A stretch of 64,000 nt of DNA from Streptomyces lanatus (GTDB lineage: Bacteria > Actinomycetota > Actinomycetes > Streptomycetales > Streptomycetaceae), in contig NZ_BNBM01000016.1 of the NCBI RefSeq assembly GCF_014655715.1, positions 171,836 to 235,835 on the forward strand, in the 5' to 3' direction. Below the pieces are notes generated by a model. The model ran no database searches and was not told the DNA's origin. It was given only the letters and a program-made list of their open reading frames with translations. Below, piece by piece: positions 55,745 through 64,000 of this stretch. The first letter of the stretch is position 1, and each line of letters opens with the position of its first letter. A program made the position numbers and the translations under genes.

Positions 55745-58111
55745 TCAGCGCGCGCCGAGCCCGCGCACACGCACCGGACGCGGCGATGGGACCATGCCGT
55801 CGTCATGCTCCAGCTCGACGGCCACCCTGTTGCCTTCCCAGCGGGTGACGTAGCGCTCGATCTCCGGTTCGTCCCAGCCGTCCCCCATGTCCGGCACGAC
55901 CAGCCCGCCCCCGGTACGCCCCTGGGCGGGCGCCCACACCTCCAGCTCCAGCCCGCCGTCGTCCCCACGCACGGGGACGACGGCACCCGCACGCACCAGC
56001 ACCGGGATCCGCGACAGGGGCGCGTCGAGCAGAACCTGCCCCGGCCCTTCATACGCCCGTTCCGTCGCCGTGTCGTACCAACGCCCGCGCGGCAGCTGCA
56101 CCGCACGGTGGTCCACGCCCGGATCCAACACCGGCGCCACCAGCAGACAGTCGCCCAGCAGAAACGCATCCTCACAATCGCGCAGCGCGCGGTCCTCCGG
56201 CGCCGACCACCACAGCGGACGCACATAGGGCGCCCCCGTACGACGAGCAAGATGCGCCAGCGTCATGAAGTACGGCAGCAGCCTCCGACGCTCCAGAAGC
56301 GCCACGCGCGCGTGCTCCAAGGCCTCAGGGCCGAACTCCCACGGCTCCCTGCGCCCGGCCCGCAGACTCGCGTGCGTACGGAACAGCGGCAGATACGCCG
56401 CCAATTGGAACCACCGCAGATACAGCTCGGGCGACGGGCTCCCGTCGAAGCCGCCCACGTCCGGCCCCGAGTACGGCACTCCGCACAGCCCGAGCCCCAT
56501 GACCAGCGACAGCGATGCCCGCAACCCGGGCCAGCCCGTGGCCACGTCCCCGGACCAGGTCCCCCCGTAGCGCTGCATGCCGGCCCAGCCGGAGCGCGAG
56601 AACACGAAGGGCCGCTCATCGGAGGCCAGTTCGCGCAGGCCCTCGTAGCCCGCCCGGGCCATGCACAGGCCGTAGACGTTGTGCGCTTCCCTGTGGTCCC
56701 CGCCCCGGCCTTCCAGGGAGTGCCTGGCCGAACGCGGCAGCGTCGACTCCCCGAAGGCCGCGAAGGACGTCGGCTCGTTCATGTCGTGCCAGAAACCGGA
56801 GAATCCCTGCGCCAGGCGCTCCTCGTAGAGCGCGCCCCACCACGCACGCACACGCGCGTGCGTGAAGTCGGGGAAGGCCGCCTCCCCGGGCCACACCACG
56901 CCCCGCACGAGCTCCCCCGAGGCGTCCCGCACGAACGCGTCCTCGGCCGTCCCGCTGTCGTACACGGCGTTGCCCGGCGCGGCCTTGATCGCCGGATCGA
57001 CGATCGACACCAGGCGGATCCCGTCCCGCCGCAAGTCCTCCGCGAGTTGCGGCAGTTTGGGGAAGCCCTCCTGGTCGACCGTGAACACCTGGTGCTCGTC
57101 AAAGTGATCGATGTCCAGATGGACCGCGTCCAGCGGCAGGTCCCGCTCCTGGTAACCCGAAACGATCCGCCGCACCTCCTGCTCACTGCCGAATCCCCAC
57201 CGCGCGTGATGGTGGCCCAGTGCCCACGCCGGCGGCAGCGCGGGCGCACCCGTCAGGGAGGCCCAGACGAGCAGCACGCGCGCGGGGGTGCCCACCATCA
57301 CCCAGCAGCGCAGCGGACCACCATCCATCCGCAGCTCGCTGGTCCCGGCCCGGTCATGACCTGAACCGGCGCCTTCCTCGCCCTCCCGGAGCGACACGGT
57401 TCCGTCCCACGAGGTGTCGTGGAACACCAGGTGCGTGGCCGCGTCGGCCACCACCAACTGCACCGGCATGGTGATGTACAGAGGGCCGTCGCCCGGACCG
57501 AACGGATGCCCCGGGTCGGTGTTCCACAGCCGGTACGTTCCGTCCCGCAGCCGCGGACCCGACGCCCTCCCCCCGAGCCCGAAGAACCGCGCGTCAGCGG
57601 CGACCTCCGACCTCTGCATCCACCTGGCCGACCCACCCGCGACAGGCTCCCACCAGCGAGGCGGAAGATCGCGGCGCAGTGTCACCCCACCGGGCGTCTG
57701 CACCTCCACGGCGCCGTGCCGCGAGATCACGACCGTCACCCGCTCGGCCACGACCCGCCAGCCGCCGTCCTTGTCGGGCTCCAGCACCGCCCGGGGATCC
57801 GGTTCCGGACAGCGGCCGGCAAGCGCGTACGACGGCTCCGGAGCGGCTCCGTCCCACCCCCAGAAGACAGCCCCGTTCACCGTGACGGAAACACGCAGCT
57901 CGGACCGGCTGAAGCGGATGACACCACCACCCGGACCGGGCCGCACCTCCTGCACCGGACCGGGCACACGGGCACGCTCCGCGCCCCGGGGCGGCAACCC
58001 GGCGGCATCCGCACGCCTCCTGCGCCACGCCGCTCGTACGGTACGCAACCTCTGGGCCGCCCCCACAGAACCGACCACCTTCATCGAACGCACCAGGTCA
58101 CGACCGTCCAT
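55745..58111 (-). CDS. Glycoside hydrolase family 31 (alpha-glucosidase-type)
   Basis: 788 residues, no signal peptide. Galactose-mutarotase-like N-domain (~60-290, with FFGLGGRASGPRLRDGTYRLW), then the GH31 barrel: DAVHLDIDHF, nucleophile D443 in FWHDMNEPTSF, acid/base region RSGWAGMQRYGGTWSGD, and PYSGPDVGGF. C-terminal beta domains end RVRGLGAR. Hydrolyses alpha-glucosides or alpha-xylosides with retention. ATG 58111 fits a basic leader and AGGCTGAG ahead; further upstream codons are possible. Intracellular, probably maltodextrin or glycogen-related. Confidence 0.93.
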   Translation of the reverse strand: MDGRDLVRSMKVVGSVGAAQRLRTVRAAWRRRRADAAGLPPRGAERARVPGPVQEVRPGPGGGVIRFSRSELRVSVTVNGAVFWGWDGAAPEPSYALAGRCPEPDPRAVLEPDKDGGWRVVAERVTVVISRHGAVEVQTPGGVTLRRDLPPRWWEPVAGGSARWMQRSEVAADARFFGLGGRASGPRLRDGTYRLWNTDPGHPFGPGDGPLYITMPVQLVVADAATHLVFHDTSWDGTVSLREGEEGAGSGHDRAGTSELRMDGGPLRCWVMVGTPARVLLVWASLTGAPALPPAWALGHHHARWGFGSEQEVRRIVSGYQERDLPLDAVHLDIDHFDEHQVFTVDQEGFPKLPQLAEDLRRDGIRLVSIVDPAIKAAPGNAVYDSGTAEDAFVRDASGELVRGVVWPGEAAFPDFTHARVRAWWGALYEERLAQGFSGFWHDMNEPTSFAAFGESTLPRSARHSLEGRGGDHREAHNVYGLCMARAGYEGLRELASDERPFVFSRSGWAGMQRYGGTWSGDVATGWPGLRASLSLVMGLGLCGVPYSGPDVGGFDGSPSPELYLRWFQLAAYLPLFRTHASLRAGRREPWEFGPEALEHARVALLERRRLLPYFMTLAHLARRTGAPYVRPLWWSAPEDRALRDCEDAFLLGDCLLVAPVLDPGVDHRAVQLPRGRWYDTATERAYEGPGQVLLDAPLSRIPVLVRAGAVVPVRGDDGGLELEVWAPAQGRTGGGLVVPDMGDGWDEPEIERYVTRWEGNRVAVELEHDDGMVPSPRPVRVRGLGAR

Positions 58112-58323
58112 GCTGCTCAGCCTGCCATTGACCGCCCCACACATGCGTGTCGTTCAACTGCCGTTCACCCGTGCTGGGACCACATCTTCACGACACGGAC
58201 TATGTGCGGGGCACCCTGGTGCAGAAGTCGATCACATGGCATCGTCCGTGTCATCCGCGTCGCGCGCACACCCCAGCCGTGCGCGGAAGACGCACACCAC
58301 GCGCACAGTCCGGGAGCCGCCCC

Positions 58324-60291
58324 ATGTCGATCGCGAACCCGCAGCCGCTCTGGCAGCCAGATCCGCAGCGCATCGCCCGAGCCCAGGTCACCAAGTTCCA
58401 GGCCTGGGCCGCCGAAAACCATGGTGCCCCCGCGGACGGCGGTTACCCGGCCCTGCACCGCTGGTCGGTCGACGAACTCGACACCTTCTGGAAAGCCCTC
58501 ACGGAGTGGTTCGACGTACGCTTCACCACCCCCTACGCGCGCGTACTGGGCGACCGTGCGATGCCCGGCGCCCAGTGGTTCCCCGGCGCGACACTGAACT
58601 ACGCGGAGCACGCCCTTCGCGCTGCCGCTACCCGCGCGGACGAACCCGCACTCCTGCACGTCGACGAATCCCACGAGCCCCGCCCCGTCACCTGGGCGGA
58701 GCTACGCCGCCAGGTCGGCTCGCTCGCCGCCGAGCTGCGCGCCCTCGGCGTACGCCCCGGAGACCGAGTCAGCGGCTACCTCCCGAACATCCCGCAGGCT
58801 GTCGTCGCCCTTCTCGCCACGGCCGCAGTCGGCGGAGTCTGGACCTCCTGCGCCCCCGATTTCGGCGCACGCAGCGTCCTGGACCGCTTCCAGCAGGTCG
58901 AACCGGTCGTGCTGTTCACCGTCGACGGCTACCGCTACGGCGGCAAGCAGCACGACCGCCGTGACGTCGTAGCCGAACTGCGCCGCGAACTACCGACCCT
59001 GCGCGCCGTGGTGCACATCCCGGTCCTCGGCACCGAGGCCCCCGAGGGAGCCTTGGAGTGGTCGGCCCTGACAGCCGGCGACGAGGAACCGGTCTTCGAG
59101 CAGGTGCCCTTCGACCACCCCCTCTGGGTGCTCTACTCCTCCGGCACGACGGGCCTCCCCAAGGCCATCGTCCAGTCCCAGGGCGGCATCCTCGTCGAAC
59201 ACCTCAAACAACTCGGCCTGCACTGCGACCTCGGGCCGGAAGACCGCTTCTTCTGGTACACGTCGACCGGCTGGATGATGTGGAACTTCCTCGTCTCCGG
59301 CCTCCTCACCGGCACCACGATCGTCCTCTACGACGGCAGCCCGGGCTATCCCGACACCGGCGCGCAGTGGCGCGTCGCCGAACGCACGGAAGCCACCCTC
59401 TACGGCACCTCGGCCGCCTACGTCATGGCCTGCCGCAAGGCCGACGTGCACCCCGCGCGCGACTACGACCTCACAAAGGTGCGCTGCGTCGCCACCACCG
59501 GATCACCCCTACCGCCCGACGGGTTCCGCTGGCTGCACGACGAGGTCCGCGACGACCTCTGGATCGCCTCCGTCAGCGGCGGCACGGACGTGTGCTCCTG
59601 CTTCGCGGGAGCCGTGCCCACCCTGCCCGTCCACATCGGTGAGCTCCAGGCCCCCGGTCTCGGCACGGATCTCCAGTCCTGGGACCCGAGCGGCAAGCCC
59701 GTCATCGACGAGGTGGGCGAGCTCGTCGTGACCAACCCCATGCCGTCCATGCCGATCTACTTCTGGAACGACCCAGACGGCAGCCGCTACCACGACAGCT
59801 ACTTCGACACCTACCCCGGCGTATGGCGCCACGGCGACTGGATCACCGTGACCTCACGCGGCTCCGTCATCATCCACGGCCGCTCCGACTCGACCCTCAA
59901 CCGTCAGGGCGTACGCATGGGGTCCGCGGACATCTACGAAGCCGTGGAACGTCTCCCCGAGATCAAGGAATCCCTCGTCATCGGCATCGAACTGCCTGAC
60001 GGCGGCTACTGGATGCCCCTCTTCGTACACCTGGCCCCGGGAGCCACCCTCGACGAGGCACTCCTGAGCCGCATCAAGGCCACCATCCGTGAACAACTCT
60101 CACCACGTCACGTCCCCGACGAGATCATCGAGGTCCCCGGCGTCCCGCACACCCTCACGGGCAAACGCATCGAGGTCCCGGTCAAACGGCTGCTGCAGGG
60201 CACACCGCTGGAAAAGGCCGTCAACCCCGGTTCCATCGACAACCTCGACCTCCTCCACTTCTACGAGGAACTCGCCCGCAAGCGCGCCTGA
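58324..60291 (+). CDS. Acetoacetyl-CoA synthetase
   Basis: 655 residues, ANL superfamily, the typical length of acetoacetate-CoA ligase (AacS). AMP-binding motif YSSGTTGLPK at 271-280; QSQGGILVEHLKQLGLHCDL and FFWYTSTGWMMWNFLVSGLL are AacS-type; RSDSTLNRQGVRMGSADIYE (A8) and the catalytic Lys in LTGKRIEVPVKRLL. Makes acetoacetyl-CoA from acetoacetate with ATP. ATG 58324 chosen since the N-terminus IANPQPLWQPDPQRI is the family start. Monocistronic. Confidence 0.92.
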   Translation: MSIANPQPLWQPDPQRIARAQVTKFQAWAAENHGAPADGGYPALHRWSVDELDTFWKALTEWFDVRFTTPYARVLGDRAMPGAQWFPGATLNYAEHALRAAATRADEPALLHVDESHEPRPVTWAELRRQVGSLAAELRALGVRPGDRVSGYLPNIPQAVVALLATAAVGGVWTSCAPDFGARSVLDRFQQVEPVVLFTVDGYRYGGKQHDRRDVVAELRRELPTLRAVVHIPVLGTEAPEGALEWSALTAGDEEPVFEQVPFDHPLWVLYSSGTTGLPKAIVQSQGGILVEHLKQLGLHCDLGPEDRFFWYTSTGWMMWNFLVSGLLTGTTIVLYDGSPGYPDTGAQWRVAERTEATLYGTSAAYVMACRKADVHPARDYDLTKVRCVATTGSPLPPDGFRWLHDEVRDDLWIASVSGGTDVCSCFAGAVPTLPVHIGELQAPGLGTDLQSWDPSGKPVIDEVGELVVTNPMPSMPIYFWNDPDGSRYHDSYFDTYPGVWRHGDWITVTSRGSVIIHGRSDSTLNRQGVRMGSADIYEAVERLPEIKESLVIGIELPDGGYWMPLFVHLAPGATLDEALLSRIKATIREQLSPRHVPDEIIEVPGVPHTLTGKRIEVPVKRLLQGTPLEKAVNPGSIDNLDLLHFYEELARKRA

Positions 60292-60470
60292 CCCCACCCG
60301 GCCTCGGACTACCGACCCACGGCGAAGTCCGAGGCCGATCGCCATGGAAACCTCGCCCGACCTGCACGAATACGGGCCGCCGGGATCCGTGGCCGGCTCA
60401 CCCCGACGCCGTTGTCAGTGCCGCCCGTTACTGTGAGTGAGCATTGATCGACTGTGCACAAGGGGGAAAC

Positions 60471-61364
60471 ATGGCGCACACAGACCACCAGACGATGCGA
60501 CGCGTCCTGCGCCGCGAGATCGCCGGCACGATCGGCCTGCTCACCGACGAGCACGACTTCCGGGCCATGCGGCGCTACCGCAGCTTCACCTTCGACGACC
60601 ACAAGATCTACCTGGAACAGGTGGAGGCCCTCCTCAGGACCCGCGCCTCCCAGGGCAGTCATACGACGGTCGCCCTCTTCGACCCGCTGGAGTACGCGCA
60701 ATTCTGCGCGGAAACAGGCCTCGACCCCGACGTCCCGTCCAGCCGCACACGCTTCACAGCCGAACTGGGCACCACCGGCCCCACCCTTCCCTACGACGGC
60801 CGGCCACTGGCAGAGCTCGTCCCGGCCCTGGTCGACGAAGCAGTCCGCCAGGCCACCTGGGAGTACGCCGCCACCCTCCTGGCACGCCTCGGCGCCTGCC
60901 CCACCTGCGGCGAGGACATCGGCCGCGCGGCATACACACATGCCTCCAGCCTCCTCATGCGCATCCTCGAGACGGCGCAGCCGGGCTCCCGACACCTTGT
61001 CTGCAGCGTCACCGGAACCCCGGAATCCCTTGCCTCGGTCCTGCACGCCGACGAGGACGCGGAGGGCGCCACACACCTCGACGAGGCCGAAGTCCTGGAG
61101 TTCACCACAGTCCTCGCCCTCGGCCTCGCCACCCAGAGCCCCGGCGGACTCGTGATGCGGACCAGCGCACCCGGAACCTCCGACCGGATCTACGGATGGC
61201 GCCTGCGCGGGGACGATCTCGAACCCCTCACCGCAGGCGAGGTCTTCGACGCCTACTGCACCGACATCGAATCCGGAGACCTCATCTCCCCGGAGTCAGG
61301 AGTCGACTACTGCGTCCCACCGGACCTCGGCGCTGACCAGACACCACGCCGCCACCAGCACTGA
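60471..61364 (+). CDS. Hypothetical protein with a CxxC motif
   Basis: 297 residues, soluble. N-terminal helical part RRVLRREIAGTIGLLTDEHDF, CPTC (143-146) followed by GEDIG, then a helical middle and a polar C-terminal region. I cannot assign a family. AGGGGGAA precedes the ATG, codon use is fully streptomycete, and a strong terminator follows, so it is a genuine single-gene unit. Confidence 0.85.
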   Translation: MAHTDHQTMRRVLRREIAGTIGLLTDEHDFRAMRRYRSFTFDDHKIYLEQVEALLRTRASQGSHTTVALFDPLEYAQFCAETGLDPDVPSSRTRFTAELGTTGPTLPYDGRPLAELVPALVDEAVRQATWEYAATLLARLGACPTCGEDIGRAAYTHASSLLMRILETAQPGSRHLVCSVTGTPESLASVLHADEDAEGATHLDEAEVLEFTTVLALGLATQSPGGLVMRTSAPGTSDRIYGWRLRGDDLEPLTAGEVFDAYCTDIESGDLISPESGVDYCVPPDLGADQTPRRHQH

Positions 61365-61371
61365 AAGCAGA

Positions 61372-61403
61372 CGGGGCGCTCCACCCGCAGGTGGAGCGCC
61401 CCG
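61372..61403. terminator. Bidirectional terminator before ptsI
   Basis: Perfect 14-bp stem (61372-61385 CGGGGCGCTCCACC, 61390-61403 complement) with tetraloop CGCA, between convergent genes. Confidence 0.92.
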
Positions 61404-61435
61404 CAAAGACCAGGCATCAGGCCGCCGGCCTCCGA

Positions 61436-63106
61436 CTACTCGCCGGAGAGCACCGCCTGAGCAGCATTGCGCGCTTCCTCGGCACTGTCCGCCGCCCGAG
61501 CGGCCGCCGCAGCGCGCTCGCACTGCGCCAGCGTGTACTTCGCCAGCGTCGCCCGGACATAAGGAATCGAAGCCGAACCCATCGACAGGGAGGTGACACC
61601 CAGACCGGTTAGCACACAGGCCAGCAGCGGGTCGGACGCGGCCTCACCACAGACACCACAGCTCTTGCCCTCGGCCTTCGCCGACTCCGCGGACAGCGCG
61701 ACCAGGTCGAGGAGCGCGGGCTGCCAAGGATCCTGCAGCCGGGACACCGCACCCACCTGACGGTCCGCGGCGAAGGTGTACTGCGCGAGGTCATTGGTGC
61801 CCAGAGACAGGAACTCGACCTCTTGAAGGATCGAGCGTGCCCGCAGCGCGGCGGACGGAATCTCCACCATCGCACCGAACTTCGCCTGCAACCCCGCTTC
61901 ACGGCACGCGTCCGCGAACGCCTTGGCGTCGCTACGGTCCGCGACCATGGGAGCCATGACCTCGAGGTAGACGGGCAGCCCCTCCGCCGCCTTCGCGAGG
62001 GCCGTCAGCTGGGTCCGCAGAACCTCGGGGTGATCCAGCAGCGTCCGCAGACCGCGCACACCCAGCGCCGGGTTGGGCTCATCGGCAGGCGTCAGGAAGT
62101 CCAGCGGCTTGTCCGCCCCCGCGTCCAGGACACGTACCACGACACGACCCTCGGGGAAGGCTTCCAGAACCTGCCGATAGGCCTCGACCTGCTTCTCCTC
62201 CGACGGCGCCTTCTTGCTGTCGTCGAGGAAGAGGAACTCGGTCCGGAACAGACCCACACCCTCAGCGCCAGCCTCTACAGCGGCCGGGACGTCCGACGGC
62301 CCGCCGACATTGGCCAGCAGCGGCACCTTGTGGCCGTCGGCGGTGGCACCCGGCCCCGTCGATGCCGCGAGCGCGGCCTTGCGCTCGGCGGCAGCGGCCT
62401 CAAGCGCGGCCTTCTTCTCCTCGCTGGGGTTCACGAAGATGTCACCGGTACTGCCGTCGACCGCGATGACCGTACCTTCGGCCAGCTCACCCGCACCCGG
62501 TAGCGCGACCACGGCCGGCACACCGAGCGCCCTCGCCAGAATCGCGCTGTGACTGGTCGGCCCACCTTCCTCGGTGACGAAGCCGAGAACGAGCGCAGGA
62601 TCCAGGAGCGCCGTGTCGGCCGGAGCGAGGTCACGAGCCACCAGCACATAGGGCTCGTCGCTGTCCGGGACACCGGGCATCGGAACCCCGAGCAGCCGGG
62701 CGACGATACGATTCCGCACGTCGTCGAGGTCGGCCACACGACCGGCGAGGTACTCACCGGCGCCGGCCAGCAGCTCGCGGTACGCGGCGAAGGCGTCGTA
62801 CACGGCCCGCTCGGCCGTGCTGCCCACGGCGATACGACGGTCCACGTCCGACATCAGCTCGGGGTCCTGGGCCATCAGGGCCTGCGCTTCAAGCACCGCC
62901 TGGGCTTCGCCCCCCGCCAGATTGCCGCGCGCCATCAGATCGGCTGCCACAGCCTCCACCGCCTTGCGGGCGCGCCCCTGTTCACGCTCCGCGTCCTCGG
63001 CCGGAATCTGCTTGGCAGGCGGTTCGAGGACCGCCGTTCCCATGTGCCGAACCTCGCCGATCGCCACACCGTGGCTCACGCCGACGCCTCGCAGCGTTGT
63101 CTCCAT
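61436..63106 (-). CDS. ptsI: PTS enzyme I
   Basis: 556 residues. Takes phosphate from PEP and passes it to HPr. N-terminal HPr-binding/phospho-His domain with H186 in GGPTSHSAILAR; PEP-binding TIM barrel with GLFRTEFLFLD, GADKPLDFL and LSLGTNDLAQYTFAADR; the Cys in GKSCGVCGEAASDP. First residues METTLRGVGVSHGVAIG. Downstream of crr with an 84-base gap holding two hairpins. In S. coelicolor crr-ptsI is DasR-controlled, and EI is essential for GlcNAc uptake and sensing. ptsH is not in the window. Confidence 0.97.
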   Translation of the reverse strand: METTLRGVGVSHGVAIGEVRHMGTAVLEPPAKQIPAEDAEREQGRARKAVEAVAADLMARGNLAGGEAQAVLEAQALMAQDPELMSDVDRRIAVGSTAERAVYDAFAAYRELLAGAGEYLAGRVADLDDVRNRIVARLLGVPMPGVPDSDEPYVLVARDLAPADTALLDPALVLGFVTEEGGPTSHSAILARALGVPAVVALPGAGELAEGTVIAVDGSTGDIFVNPSEEKKAALEAAAAERKAALAASTGPGATADGHKVPLLANVGGPSDVPAAVEAGAEGVGLFRTEFLFLDDSKKAPSEEKQVEAYRQVLEAFPEGRVVVRVLDAGADKPLDFLTPADEPNPALGVRGLRTLLDHPEVLRTQLTALAKAAEGLPVYLEVMAPMVADRSDAKAFADACREAGLQAKFGAMVEIPSAALRARSILQEVEFLSLGTNDLAQYTFAADRQVGAVSRLQDPWQPALLDLVALSAESAKAEGKSCGVCGEAASDPLLACVLTGLGVTSLSMGSASIPYVRATLAKYTLAQCERAAAAARAADSAEEARNAAQAVLSGE

Positions 63107-63125
63107 CTCACCCGTCTCCGATAGT

Positions 63126-63183
63126 GCGGCGGGTCCCGCCGCCGCGGTGGTTGTCGTCCCTACTTGCCGTCCTATAGGACGGC
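63126..63183 (-). repeat. Two hairpins in the crr-ptsI gap
   Basis: GCCGTCCTATAGGACGGC (63166-63183), perfect 18-bp palindrome forming a 7-bp stem with loop TATA, just after crr. GCGGCGGG/CCCGCCGC (63126-63142), 8-bp stem with a single-base centre, just before ptsI. Possible mRNA processing, attenuation or expression-balancing elements. Confidence 0.7.
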
Positions 63184-63190
63184 ACTGACG

Positions 63191-63640
63191 TCACTTCCAG
63201 GTGAAGAGACTGTCGCCGGCCTTCACATCGCCGTTGTCACGCAGATCGGAGAGAGCCTCGGCCGTGGCCTCGAGAGCGACGATCGGGCATACCGGCGACT
63301 TGCCGGCAGCTTCGACGGCAGCGGGGTCCCAGCGCACGATGCTCTGGCCGCGAGTCACGGTGTCGCCCTTGTTCACGAGCAGTTCGAAACCCTCGCCGTT
63401 GAGCTGCACGGTGTCGATACCGAGGTGGGTGAGCACCCCATGACCTTGCTCGTCGACAACTACAAAAGCGTGCGGATGCAGAGAGACGATGACCCCGTCC
63501 ACGGGCGACACCGCCTCGGAGGGCTCACGCACGGGGTCGATCGCGGTACCCGGGCCGACCATGGCCCCGGAGAAGACGGGATCCGGAACAGACGCAAGTC
63601 CGACGGCGCGTCCTGCAAGGGGGGACGTCACGGTGGTCAT
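63191..63640 (-). CDS. crr: PTS glucose-type enzyme IIA (Crr)
   Basis: 149 residues. Soluble EIIA-Glc: SPLAGRAVGLASVPDPVFSGAMVG, the active-site His H72 in HGVLTHLGIDTVQLNG, and partner His H57 in LHPHAFVVV. Accepts phosphate from HPr and hands it to a membrane EIIB, in streptomycetes mainly for N-acetylglucosamine. Good ribosome site (GGGAGG). Promoter carries a perfect dre core. Size is normal. Confidence 0.96.
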   Translation of the reverse strand: MTTVTSPLAGRAVGLASVPDPVFSGAMVGPGTAIDPVREPSEAVSPVDGVIVSLHPHAFVVVDEQGHGVLTHLGIDTVQLNGEGFELLVNKGDTVTRGQSIVRWDPAAVEAAGKSPVCPIVALEATAEALSDLRDNGDVKAGDSLFTWK

Positions 63641-63753
63641 GGGAAAACCTCCCAGGGGTGGAGATCGTTATGGGCCGTCGCTGCCTGTGCAGGACGGCGC
63701 ACTGTTCAGCAGGGTATGTCACATGAAGTGCAGGTTCCGCGCGAGCACTCCAA

Positions 63754-63769
63754 GGTGGTCTAGACCATA
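63754..63769 (-). promoter_or_regulatory. DasR-type dre operator upstream of crr
   Basis: Core TGGTCTAGACCA (63756-63767) is a perfect 12-bp palindrome identical to the dre core; extended site GGTGGTCTAGACCATA. It overlaps a possible -10 TATGGT on the minus strand. About 115 bases before the crr start. DasR control of crr-ptsI is established in S. coelicolor. Confidence 0.88.
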
Positions 63770-63781
63770 GCGTAAACCGAT

Positions 63782-63811
63782 TTGCACCCGCTCTGCGGCC
63801 GCGTGTACAGT
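63782..63811 (+). promoter_or_regulatory. Candidate upstream rRNA promoter
   Basis: TTGCAC (63782-63787), 18-base spacer, TACAGT (63806-63811): a decent vegetative promoter pointing towards the rRNA leader at the right edge, diverging from the crr promoter. Confidence 0.5.
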
Positions 63812-63900
63812 CGTACTCCTGCTTGGGACTGAGTGACGCAGCTAGGCGTCCTTGCCCAGCAGCACCCAACTTGTCAGATCCTATCTCGGGGTCACCTTCT

Positions 63901-64000
63901 GCATGCCCGCAGGATGGTGGTCAGAGGGCCGGAAAAACACTGATAGAGTCGGAAACGCAAGACCGAAGGGAAACTGCCCGGAGGAAAGCCCGGAAGGGTG
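63901..64000 (+). promoter_or_regulatory. rRNA operon promoter and leader, 16S gene beyond the edge
   Basis: From memory, the stretch after ACTGATAGAGTCGG (ACGCAAGACCGAAGGGAA, then CCCGGAGGAAAGCCCGG) is the conserved leader of Streptomyces rrn operons. The -10 is TAGAGT (63944-63949); the -35 is weak. The mature 16S sequence is not reached in the window. Confidence 0.8.

Overview
The window is a high-GC actinobacterial chromosome segment with strong third-position GC bias, GTG and occasional leaderless starts, and genes known from Streptomyces (smeA-sffA, rbpA with a SigR-type promoter, a cvn conservon, DasR-type dre sites, ppm1). From memory, the order chitinase / acyl-CoA dehydrogenase / ppm1 / fxsA / rbpA / smeA-sffA / ptsI-crr / rRNA operon matches the S. 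coelicolor core between about SCO1429 and SCO1390. So this is a Streptomyces core-chromosome window, with a few lineage-specific insertions and one decayed patch.

Layout. 1-10 kb: a truncated secreted GH18 chitinase with a dre-type promoter, an acyl-CoA dehydrogenase, a lipocalin-like protein next to an APH-fold kinase, an AsnC regulator, an amidohydrolase, polyprenol-phosphate mannose synthase (ppm1), FxsA and RbpA. 10-17 kb: a UMF1-type MFS protein, a glycerophosphodiester phosphodiesterase coupled to a YczE-type membrane protein, its divergent MocR regulator, and the sporulation pair smeA-sffA. 17-23 kb: an ankyrin protein, a HEAT-like protein with a 19-codon upstream ORF, and a coupled operon of two GT4 glycosyltransferases plus an SGNH hydrolase. 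23-28 kb: a 5-oxoproline/D-glutamate operon (MFS, hydro-lyase, pxpA, pxpB, pxpC) with a divergent GntR regulator.

28-35 kb holds the most interesting unit: three genes in the order kleisin-like, KITE-like, SMC-like (MukFEB / MksFEB / JetABC order) with no JetD nuclease gene nearby. 35.5-39.5 kb: an amino-acid permease, then a graveyard of Rieske oxygenase, aldehyde dehydrogenase and ferredoxin-reductase fragments, then a membrane protein. 39.9-47.9 kb: a conservon (cvnA, B, C, D) whose cvnC and cvnD are separated by a 1216-residue 5-oxoprolinase-type hydantoinase. 48-50 kb: glpF-glpK. 50.7-61.4 kb: a degenerate EAL-CBS-GGDEF protein, a thiolase with its Zn-ribbon/OB partner, a secreted VanX-like dipeptidase, a Nudix hydrolase, a GH31 glycosidase, acetoacetyl-CoA synthetase and an unrecognised protein. 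61.4-64 kb: the general PTS genes crr-ptsI behind a perfect dre core, then the promoter and leader of an rRNA operon whose 16S gene lies just outside.

The chitinase at one end and crr-ptsI at the other both carry DasR-type operators, so both ends belong to the same N-acetylglucosamine/chitin response. Two unrelated 5-oxoprolinase systems are present. No CRISPR array, tRNA, insertion sequence or prophage was seen.
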